From assembly GCA_045864775.1 (NCBI GenBank), contig BTVR01000002.1:1116001-1180000 (forward strand): DNA of 64,000 bases, written 5' to 3'. The position numbers were made by a program, and so were the translations under genes. Shown in pieces: positions 16,194 through 22,882 of this stretch. Below the pieces are notes generated by a model. The model saw nothing but the letters and a program-made list of their open reading frames with translations. It did no database searches and had not been told where the DNA came from. The first letter of the stretch is position 1; the number at the start of each line of letters is the position of its first letter. The DNA is from Macondimonas sp045864775. GTDB taxonomy: Bacteria > Pseudomonadota > Gammaproteobacteria > UBA5335.

Positions 16194-17669
16194 ATGCAAC
16201 CCGCAGCACCCCCCTTCTCGCGCGTTTCCGCCTCGACCGGCGCGTCGCTGACGCTGGGCGTCATCGCTCTGCTGACGGCCCTGCGCATCGCGCTGCTCGT
16301 GGTCTCGCCGCTGGATCTGTTCGTGGACGAGGCGCAGTACTGGCTGTGGTCCACCCAGCCTGCCGCCGGCTATTTCTCCAAACCGCCGCTGATCGCCTGG
16401 CTGATCGCGCTCACGGCCGGCCTCGCGGGGGACGCCGAATGGGCCGTGCGCCTCGCCTCGCCGCTGCTGCATGCCGGCACCGCGGGCTTCGTCCTGCTCG
16501 CCGGCCGGGCGCTGTACGATGCACGCACTGGAGCTACCGCGGCCATCGTCTACCTCACCCTGCCGGCCGTCAGCTTTTCCAGCCTGCTCATCTCGACCGA
16601 CGCGCCCCTGCTGTTTTTCTGGAGCGCGGCGTTCTACGCCCTGATCGAGGCCGAGCGGCGCGGCGGCCTTTGGTGGCCGGCGCTGGGACTCACCCTCGGG
16701 CTGGGCCTGCTCGCCAAGTACGCCATGGCGTTTTTCCTCATCGGCTGGCTGGGGCATGCGCTGAGCGGCGGCCGCACGTCCCGGCGCGGCGCGGCGCTGG
16801 CCCTGTTCGTCGCGGGCGCCTGCTATGCGCCCAATCTGGTCTGGAACGCCGTCCATCATTTCGTCAGCTACCGGCACACCGGCGCGGACGCCGAGCTGGG
16901 CGGCGCGGGCCCGCATCCGGGCGCCCTGCTCGCCTTTGTCGCCAGCCAGGCTGCGCTGCTGGGGCCGGGCGTGTTCCTGGGCCTCCTCATGGCGCTGCGG
17001 CCGCCCGCCGATTCCCGCGTTCGCGTGCTGCTCTGGTTCACCGCGCCGGTGCTGGTCTTCTACCTGATGCTGGCCGCGATCGCCGGCGCCAACGCCAACT
17101 GGGCGGCGAGCGCCTACGTGGCCGGGGCGATCCTGGCGGCGCGGGGCTTGCTCACCTGCCGGTGGCGGCCGGCGCTGCGCTGGGCTTTGGCGCTGAACGT
17201 GCTGTTGGGGCTGGCGCTGGCCGGCGCCGTCCTGCGCTGGGGCGACGACCACGCGCGTTTTCCAGGGCAAGCCGACCCGTTCAAGCGCCTGCGCGGCTGG
17301 GAGGCGCTGGGGCGCCAGATCGCGCCGTGGAGCCAGCGCTATCCCGCCGATTGCCTGCTGGTGGCGGATCGCGCCACCGCTGCCGCCATGGCCTACTACG
17401 CCCCGCCGCGGCCCGCGCCCATCGTCAAGTGGCATCCGCCCGGACCGATTCGCGATCACTTCGATCTCACGGCCGATCTGGCTCGCGCCAACTGTCCTGC
17501 GTGGCTGCTGATCGGCTCGCCCGCGCAGGCCGCCACCATCCTGCCCCACTTCGCCCAAGTCGAATCCCTGGGCGGAGCGCTGCAGCCGCAAGGCGGCCGG
17601 GCGCGCATCCACGCCCTGTATCGCCTGCAGGGCTTTACCGGCTACCCCACCCGGAGCGATGCCCGATGA
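16194..17669 (+). CDS. GT39-family membrane glycosyltransferase
   Basis: A second PMT/ArnT-superfamily enzyme, 491 residues and strongly hydrophobic. The first periplasmic loop has DLFVDEAQYWLWS (acidic pair Asp-Glu) and YFSKPPLIAWLIAL, the family's donor-binding loop. It diverges from the minus-strand paralogue across 68 bases and its stop overlaps the ATG of the following PAP2 gene (ATGA). The mirror-image arrangement of two GT39+PAP2 pairs suggests a shared task in adding and trimming groups on an envelope lipid. The acceptor is unknown. Confidence 0.83.
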   Translation: MQPAAPPFSRVSASTGASLTLGVIALLTALRIALLVVSPLDLFVDEAQYWLWSTQPAAGYFSKPPLIAWLIALTAGLAGDAEWAVRLASPLLHAGTAGFVLLAGRALYDARTGATAAIVYLTLPAVSFSSLLISTDAPLLFFWSAAFYALIEAERRGGLWWPALGLTLGLGLLAKYAMAFFLIGWLGHALSGGRTSRRGAALALFVAGACYAPNLVWNAVHHFVSYRHTGADAELGGAGPHPGALLAFVASQAALLGPGVFLGLLMALRPPADSRVRVLLWFTAPVLVFYLMLAAIAGANANWAASAYVAGAILAARGLLTCRWRPALRWALALNVLLGLALAGAVLRWGDDHARFPGQADPFKRLRGWEALGRQIAPWSQRYPADCLLVADRATAAAMAYYAPPRPAPIVKWHPPGPIRDHFDLTADLARANCPAWLLIGSPAQAATILPHFAQVESLGGALQPQGGRARIHALYRLQGFTGYPTRSDAR

Positions 17670-18370
17670 ACCGACCGCCGCCAGTCCTTCCCGCCCTGTG
17701 TCTCGGCCTTATCCTGGGCGTCCTGTTCTGGCGCTGGCCCGCGCTCGATCTGTGGACGGCGCGCCAGTTCTATCTGGCCCCGCGCGAGTTCTGGTGGACC
17801 GACCTGCCCATCAGCCTGTGGCAGAAGCGGATCGTCCGCATCATTGGGGCCGGCGCCGCGCTGGTCTTTCTCATCGGGCTTCTGCGCGCCCGCGCGTGCC
17901 GCCGGTGGCGGGGATTGCCCCGGCGCGGCTGGGGGTATCTGCTGCTGGCGCTGCTCATCGGACCCGGCCTCATCGTCAATCTCGGCATGAAGGAACACTG
18001 GGGCCGCGCGCGACCGAGCTATGTGGAGGCCTTCGGCGGGCCGCAGCGCTACACGCCGCCGCTCGCGCCCGCGCAGGAATGCGACCGCAACTGCGGCTTC
18101 GTCAGCGGCGACGCGGCGCTGGGCTTTTTCCTCATGGCCGGGGCCTTCGTCGATCCGCGCCGCCGGCGCGCATGGCTACTTGCTGGGATCGCGGCGGGCG
18201 GCATCGTCGGTTTCTGGCGCATGGCCGCGGGTGGGCACTTCCTCAGCGACGTCCTGTTCGCCGGTCTCGTCGTCTATGGCACCTGCGCGCTGCTGGCCAA
18301 AGCGATGCGCCCGGTTGCGGCGCTTCTTGACACCGATCAAGCTCCCGCTGCGCCGCCCCGCGCACACTGA
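17666..18370 (+). CDS. PAP2-family phosphatase, membrane protein
   Basis: The 234-residue product starts at the ATG that overlaps the upstream glycosyltransferase stop. It has five or six membrane helices and the PAP2 motifs KEHWGRARPS, FVSGDAALGF (in place of the usual PSGH, with Asp where the family has His) and RMAAGGHFLSDVLFAG. The altered second motif is seen in the LpxE/LpxF-like and Kdo2-lipid A 1-phosphatase relatives and may affect substrate choice. A lipid A or undecaprenyl-diphosphate phosphatase role is plausible. Confidence 0.83.
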   Translation: MNRPPPVLPALCLGLILGVLFWRWPALDLWTARQFYLAPREFWWTDLPISLWQKRIVRIIGAGAALVFLIGLLRARACRRWRGLPRRGWGYLLLALLIGPGLIVNLGMKEHWGRARPSYVEAFGGPQRYTPPLAPAQECDRNCGFVSGDAALGFFLMAGAFVDPRRRRAWLLAGIAAGGIVGFWRMAAGGHFLSDVLFAGLVVYGTCALLAKAMRPVAALLDTDQAPAAPPRAH

Positions 18371-18410
18371 CCCTGAAACCGGATCTTGGACCATCACGAG
18401 GAGACCATCG

Positions 18411-18866
18411 ATGCGAATCAGGCACTGGATCATGGGACTGGCGTTGGCATTCGGTCTGGCGACCGGCGTGCCGGGTATGGCGCTGGCGGCGCAGGGGGCT
18501 GACGAACCGGCGACTTGCGGCATGTGCGGCAAGGAAATGACCAACGCGCATGTGGGCTTCGTGCTCGTACAGCCGGGCGGCAAGGAAGAACGCTTTGGCT
18601 GCGCTGGTTGCGGGCTGGCCATGCTGAAAGATGCCCCCAAGGACGTGAAGGCCAAGACCTTGGACTTCCTGCGCGGGGATGAAATCGACGCCCGCGCTGC
18701 CTATTATGTCCGTGGATCGAGCTTCACCGCCTGCTGCGAGCCGTCTTTCCTGGCCTTCGCCAAGAAAGACGAAGCCGAGCGCTTCGCCAAGGGCTTCGGT
18801 GGCAAGGTGCTGGATTTCGAAGCCGCCTTCCAGGCCGTCCACGCCGCCCATCACCACGGGAAATGA
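18411..18866 (+). CDS. NosL-family exported metal-binding protein
   Basis: The 151-residue product has a cleavable signal (LALAFGLATGVPGMALAAQ) and cysteine pairs CGMCGKEM (36, 39), FGCAGCG (64, 67) and TACCEPS (108, 109). The C-terminal part (FAKKDEAERFAKGFGGKVL) is typical of NosL proteins, which bind Cu(I) for nitrous-oxide reductase assembly. It ends HAAHHHGK, a further metal site. There is no lipobox cysteine and no nos gene nearby, so a general copper or heavy-metal role in the periplasm is as likely as NosZ maturation. A good RBS (GAGGAGA) lies just upstream. Confidence 0.72.
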   Translation: MRIRHWIMGLALAFGLATGVPGMALAAQGADEPATCGMCGKEMTNAHVGFVLVQPGGKEERFGCAGCGLAMLKDAPKDVKAKTLDFLRGDEIDARAAYYVRGSSFTACCEPSFLAFAKKDEAERFAKGFGGKVLDFEAAFQAVHAAHHHGK

Positions 18867-18872
18867 GCCCGC

Positions 18873-18921
18873 GGGTGCCGATCTTCGGGGCGGCAACCAT
18901 CGCCCCGAGGATCGGTGACCC
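18873..18921 (+). other. Long imperfect hairpin over the start region of the next gene
   Basis: Arms 18873-18892 and 18901-18921 pair over about 18 positions (GGGT-CCGATC-TCGGGGCG against its complement) around an 8-base loop. It lies between the NosL-like stop and the next ATG (18923) and includes the only purine-rich RBS candidate, GAGGA. No T-run follows. It could act as an RNA-end barrier for the upstream gene or limit translation of the downstream one. Confidence 0.5.
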
Positions 18922-18922
18922 C

Positions 18923-19207
18923 ATGTCCGAATCGTCCTCCTCCCCGCAGTCCGATCCCGCACCCGGCGCCGTCGAGCGCCACCGCCGCAAATGGTGGGTT
19001 CTGGGCATCGGCCTACTCGCGCTGGCCTTCTACCGCAGCCTCCAGCCCCTGCCCGCCGGCCCCAGCGGCACCTTCTGGCCGCCCGACGGCAACGCCCTGC
19101 CCGAAGTCGTCCTCGCCCGCCTCGCGGGCTTCGCCTGCATCGCCATCGGCGCCTGGGGCAGCAAACGCCACCTCGATCGCCTGCTGCGGCTGTCGCGGCA
19201 GGGGTAG
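18923..19207 (+). CDS. Small membrane protein, hypothetical
   Basis: The 94-residue product starts MSESSSSPQSDPAPG and has a positively charged stretch (RHRRKWW), one clear membrane helix (WVLGIGLLALAFYRSL) and a second weaker one (VVLARLAGFACIAIGAWG). An upstream in-frame start at 18863 would overlap the preceding gene and run through the hairpin; ATG 18923 is preferred. No family is recognised. The RBS is buried in the hairpin just upstream. Confidence 0.5.
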   Translation: MSESSSSPQSDPAPGAVERHRRKWWVLGIGLLALAFYRSLQPLPAGPSGTFWPPDGNALPEVVLARLAGFACIAIGAWGSKRHLDRLLRLSRQG

Positions 19208-19297
19208 ATGGCGTCGGAGGGCTTGGGGCGGGAGCCGAATCGCCGAAGGGAAATTGGGGGAGGCGGGTGAAGCGAATGACTGCACCCGCCAGGGGGA

Positions 19298-20259
19298 TCA
19301 TGGAGAGTAAGCGGTTCTACCGGGTGTAGGCGGCAGCTGCGGCATCTCCTGGCGCGGAAATCGACCGGTGAGCGCGTCGAGGAAGGCCACGATGTCCTTG
19401 ACCTTCGCCGCATCGAGTTCCTGGTTCAACTGGGTCTTGGCCATGACACGCACGGCCTCGTCCAGCGTCTGAACCGAGCCGTTATGAAAATAAGGCGCTG
19501 TCAGCGCCACATTGCGCAGGCTCGGCACCCGGAAGAAATGCTTGTCAGTTTCTTGTTTGGTTGCCTGGTAGCGACCGAGATCTTCCACGAGCCGATAGCG
19601 GGCGTCATAGGCGCTTCCGGGGTACATCGGGAAATTCTGATAGAACCCTTGACCTGCTGGTAGTGGCGGGCCGGCGAAGTTGGGGCCGCTGTGACAGGCA
19701 ACACAACCTGACTCCTGAAAGGCGGCCATCCCCCGGACCTGGGCGGGTGTCAAGGCTTGCTGATCGCCTTTGAGGTAGCGGTCCAATGCGCTGTCCGGTG
19801 TGATCAGGATCCGTTCATACGCGGCGATCGCCTGAGCGATTCGGTCGATGGTGATTTCGGATGTGTTGAACGCCTGCTCGAACAGCGGGGCGTAGCCGGG
19901 AATGCCCTTCAGGCGAAGGGCCACGGCCGCATGATCCGGGTTGCCCATCTCGACCGGATTGATCAGCGGTCCTTTGGCCTGTTCCTCGAGGCTGGGCGCA
20001 CGCCCACGGAGACCGGGCGGTTGTCCTCACCGCCAGCCATGACGTTGTCACAGGAGTTGCATGAAACGGTGCCGTCCACGCTCAATCGCGGATCGAAGTA
20101 AAGGGCTTTGCCCAACGCCGTTTTGGCCGGTGTAGCCGGATTTCCGGCTGGATCGGCCGGTTTGGCCGGCAAAGGTTCGAAGGCATGGACCGCTGTGCCG
20201 AAGAGCGCTGCAAACAGTCCCGTCCAGCGGAATGACTTGATGGTTGAGCGGGCGTTCAT
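19298..20259 (-). pseudogene. Di-haem cytochrome c peroxidase/MauG-like gene, inactivated
   Basis: The 5' part (20259 to about 19963) encodes a signal peptide and the first haem region, LGKALYFDPRLS...DGTVSCNSCDNVMAGGEDNR. The 3' part (to 19298), in another frame, encodes the second haem site GCVACHSGPNF and the C-terminal YFHNGSVQTLDEAVRVM. The two join at GGGCGTGCGC (19996-20005), where the first frame reads Gly-Val-Arg and the second Gly-Arg-Ala-Pro-Ser-Leu-Glu-Glu. About 25 conserved codons normally lying between these are missing. The first haem motif is CNSCD, not CxxCH, so the axial His is also gone (codon 20047-20049). Intact relatives reduce periplasmic hydrogen peroxide or oxidise other substrates. 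Two independent lesions make loss of function nearly certain unless the assembly is wrong. Confidence 0.85.
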
Positions 20260-20420
20260 TCAAGTTCCTCCAAGAGCCGGAACGGCGCTGTGCACGGGCG
20301 CCTCCCTCATACCTATACACTGCTCAGCTTAACAATTCCTTACGGGTAAGCCGGCCTGATCAAAAATGGCGGCACACCGGTCGGGCGCCTATCCAGGCGA
20401 CTAGCCGAAATCTGGGAATT

Positions 20421-21827
20421 TCAGAACAACAGTCTGGCTATGTCGCTGGCCGCGTTAAGTCCGCCTCGCCAATCACTACCGCTCTTGGGCAGCGTGTAGG
20501 TGTATCGGTCGTCCCCTTGAAAGACGAGCTTGAAGTGCTTCCCGTCTTCCGAGATGGAGAATCCAATGCCTTCAAACTCGCGTCGCATTTTTCCGTCAAT
20601 GGTTCTCGCCCCCCGGAGTAGTGTCTTCAGCTGCTCTCGACGGCTTTCGAGGGGATCTTCCTTCAGTCGGTTGGCTTCGAGGGTCGAACTCAGCACATGT
20701 TGTCGGCGACTGTCTTGCGGGACGCGGGTAGCGGCGTCTTCGATCGCGTCGAGGAGTATGCCGAGGATCTCGTTCGGATAGAGATCGCGCTCCCGCCCAA
20801 GCCTGAGCAGGCCGCCACTCGTAGTCCCTGCACGAGCCTCATGCACCCGGAGTTCGTTGCGCAAGCGTTGGATCTCTCTTTCGGCATCTTCGAGCCGCTG
20901 GTTCTTGGCCTCGATCTCTTGGTCGAATTGCTCAGCGTACTCGTCGATCGCCCTGGAACCCGAGGCTTTGAGCGACTGGATGGCCTGCCTGGACGCGGTT
21001 TCGCGAACGTAGGCCCAGGTGCACCGGGCGATCGGACGCCGATTCAGTAGCGCGGTACGGACTTCATCTTTGATGGCACCCGCCAAAAGCCCCGGTGTCG
21101 AGTAATCGCCGCCCAGGAAGAAGGCTCGGCGCCCGCCGCCCTCGGGCCAGTAGATGCCGATCGTGCCGCCGTAGACGTTCTCGGAATCGACTTCAAGTTG
21201 CAGGCGAACAGAAAACGGCCTGTTGGGCTCGACGACGACATGCGCCATGCCGGACACGTCCGCCGCGAGACGATCGACGTCGAGAATGTATCCACCCTGG
21301 AACCGTGCGCTGACGTAGACGATAGGCAATCGACAGCCGGCCTCGCCGCGAATCAGCTTGGCGGCCAGGTCGATGTCGGTGTTGAAGAGGGCGTGCGCCT
21401 TGCCACGAATCTGCAGAGGACCATCAGCTGCTCCGCCAAGCGATTCCAGCACGGTCCTCACCACCACGGGCTTCTTCGCCGACGGCAGCCGAGCTGCGGC
21501 ATGTTGAGATTCGCACTCGACCCTGATGCCTACCCAGGCGTCGGACGATTTTCTCGAAAACACGACGGTCGTCATCCATTCCAGATCATCGTCGCGTCTG
21601 CTATAGCGGAGGCCTGCAAGATCGATGTCGGGAGAGTTGGTGACGAGCGACTGAACTCCCTCGTTGCCGTTCCCGACATGCGCCTCGTCCTTCTCTTGCA
21701 TATCCCGAAGCACTTCGGCAGACAAGCCGGTGTGCGGAGACCCGGATATCCAGGTCACCATCGCCTGAAGGAAGTCCGCCGTGGTTCGGTCCGGGTCGAC
21801 GGGAAATTCGGTGGCAAACGAAAGCAT
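20421..21827 (-). CDS. Unrecognised 468-aa protein with central coiled coil, accessory/defence-like
   Basis: No named family is recognised. Residues 1 to about 270 are mixed alpha/beta, with an acidic start (FATEFPVDPDRTTADFLQ) and a well-ordered stretch around NVYGGTIGIYWPEGG. Residues about 310-350 form a coiled coil (DQEIEAKNQRLEDAEREI). The last about 75 residues (GFSISEDGKHFKLVFQGDDR and DWRGGLNAASDIARLL) look like a small nucleic-acid-binding fold of the HicA/dsRBD type; that resemblance is by eye. A GAGGGA ribosome site precedes ATG 21827. It starts 34 bases after a truncated Mrr-like gene on the same strand, and composition is less GC-rich than the flanks. A role in restriction or phage defence is inferred only from that neighbour. 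Confidence 0.75.
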   Translation of the reverse strand: MLSFATEFPVDPDRTTADFLQAMVTWISGSPHTGLSAEVLRDMQEKDEAHVGNGNEGVQSLVTNSPDIDLAGLRYSRRDDDLEWMTTVVFSRKSSDAWVGIRVECESQHAAARLPSAKKPVVVRTVLESLGGAADGPLQIRGKAHALFNTDIDLAAKLIRGEAGCRLPIVYVSARFQGGYILDVDRLAADVSGMAHVVVEPNRPFSVRLQLEVDSENVYGGTIGIYWPEGGGRRAFFLGGDYSTPGLLAGAIKDEVRTALLNRRPIARCTWAYVRETASRQAIQSLKASGSRAIDEYAEQFDQEIEAKNQRLEDAEREIQRLRNELRVHEARAGTTSGGLLRLGRERDLYPNEILGILLDAIEDAATRVPQDSRRQHVLSSTLEANRLKEDPLESRREQLKTLLRGARTIDGKMRREFEGIGFSISEDGKHFKLVFQGDDRYTYTLPKSGSDWRGGLNAASDIARLLF

Positions 21828-21861
21828 CGGAGTCCCTCAAAAACGATTGTTAAACGGCTGA

Positions 21862-22260
21862 TCATTGCGTCACCGCAAAGCCGCGCATCCGGAAGGGCTC
21901 GCCCACGAGCCGTTCGAAGTCACGCCAGTCCATGGCGCGCATGGCCGCGCTGGAGCGATCGGCGACCACCTCACGGATCAGCCCGCTGCGCCTGCGCCGC
22001 CCGAGATACGACGCCTCTGCCCCGGCCACGAAGGGTAGCGGAACAATATATTGGCCATATGTCGCCAAACCCTTGGCCGCTGCGGGGATAATCAACTGGC
22101 TGATTTGCTGCGGCGCCACGCGGGGCGGCAATTCGGCAACCGCGTAATGGTGCAGAACACCGTAGACCGCCACAGCCAGCGCGAGCCCGGCCCACCATGG
22201 CAGCATCGCGGCGATCTGGAACAAATCCCGCAAGACATTGGCGTTGTTTCTCCTGCCCAT
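21862..22260 (-). pseudogene. Mrr-like restriction endonuclease, N-terminal membrane part only
   Basis: The 132 residues match the N-terminal half of membrane-anchored Mrr_cat restriction endonucleases. A basic start (MGRRNNANVL) is followed by LPWWAGLALAVAVYGVLHHY as membrane helix one, a second hydrophobic segment around LIIPAAAKGLATYGQYIVPL, and the linker AMRAMDWRDFERLVGEPFRMRGF. In intact relatives (about 300 aa) this linker leads straight into the nuclease core with its conserved D...QxK residues. Here the frame stops ten codons into that point and no core is found in any frame before the next gene. The product could still be made as a nuclease-less membrane peptide. Loss of the 3' part may date from arrival of the neighbouring 468-aa gene. 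Confidence 0.7.
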
Positions 22261-22457
22261 CAGCCCCTCGCGATCGATGCCGATCTCCGGCCAAGAGGCC
22301 GAAGCAGGCTTTCGAATGTTATCGACGCCGTTTGGCGGTCGCTGAATGCGGGCTGCTTCGAGTAGATTCGGGCGAGATCTCCGGCCAACTCACGCGCCAA
22401 GAGACCGGAATCTCGGCGGTGCAATAGACGCCGGCGGAGATGGCCGCGAATATGCAT
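22260..22457 (-). CDS. 65-codon ORF coupled to the Mrr-like remnant, hypothetical
   Basis: The frame from ATG 22457 encodes 65 basic residues (MHIRGHLRRRLLHRRDSGLL then RELAGDLARIYSKQPAF). Its TGA overlaps the ATG of the Mrr-like remnant (TGATG), the layout of translationally coupled genes. The frame can be extended to ATG 22616, but that part is arginine-rich and less convincing. No family is recognised; it may be the tail of a damaged upstream gene. The rest of 22458-22618 holds only the start region of the divergent NifZ-like gene. Confidence 0.3.
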   Translation of the reverse strand: MHIRGHLRRRLLHRRDSGLLARELAGDLARIYSKQPAFSDRQTASITFESLLRPLGRRSASIARG

Positions 22458-22618
22458 GAACAACCGGCGACGGCCGCTATGGCGCGGACGGTTTGGCGCG
22501 CACAGACCCTGACGGTCAACGCCTTGGCTCAGCTGCCAGCGACGACGGGGCGGCGCGCCGACCCAGCCGTGTCGCAGGCCCGACAAAGCCGACAGCATGA
22601 CATCGCGAGGACGCATCG

Positions 22619-22882
22619 ATGGGACTAAAGCACGCACAGATGGGCGACATGGTGTTCGCCGCAAAGGCCATCCACAACGACGGCAGCCTGCCGGAGCATG
22701 ACGCCGATGGCCTGCTGGTGCCGGCGGGCGGGCGCGGTGTGATTGTGAATGTCGGCCATCTGGAAAATGATCCGGCGCAGGTGCTGTATCTGGTCCGCTT
22801 CGAGAACCCGGACGGGGTGCTCGGTCCGCCGCTCGGCTGCTGGCCGGACGATCTGGCCAGCGCGCCGCCCGAGGCTGCATGA
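22619..22882 (+). CDS. NifZ-domain small protein
   Basis: The 87-residue product matches the NifZ fold throughout: GDMVFAAKAIHNDGSLPE, then LLVPAGGRGVIVNVGHL and VLYLVRFENPDGVLG. NifZ assists maturation of nitrogenase P-clusters, but free-standing NifZ-domain proteins occur outside nif clusters and no nif gene is seen here. Its stop overlaps the start of the SagB-type gene by 4 bases (ATGA), so the two are one translational unit and probably work together, perhaps in cofactor or cluster handling for a redox protein. That joint role is inference. Confidence 0.7.
   Translation: MGLKHAQMGDMVFAAKAIHNDGSLPEHDADGLLVPAGGRGVIVNVGHLENDPAQVLYLVRFENPDGVLGPPLGCWPDDLASAPPEAA

Noticed and set aside
22619..22882. 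Nitrogen-fixation cluster
   Set aside because: Only a NifZ-type domain is present; no nitrogenase or other nif gene is in the window.
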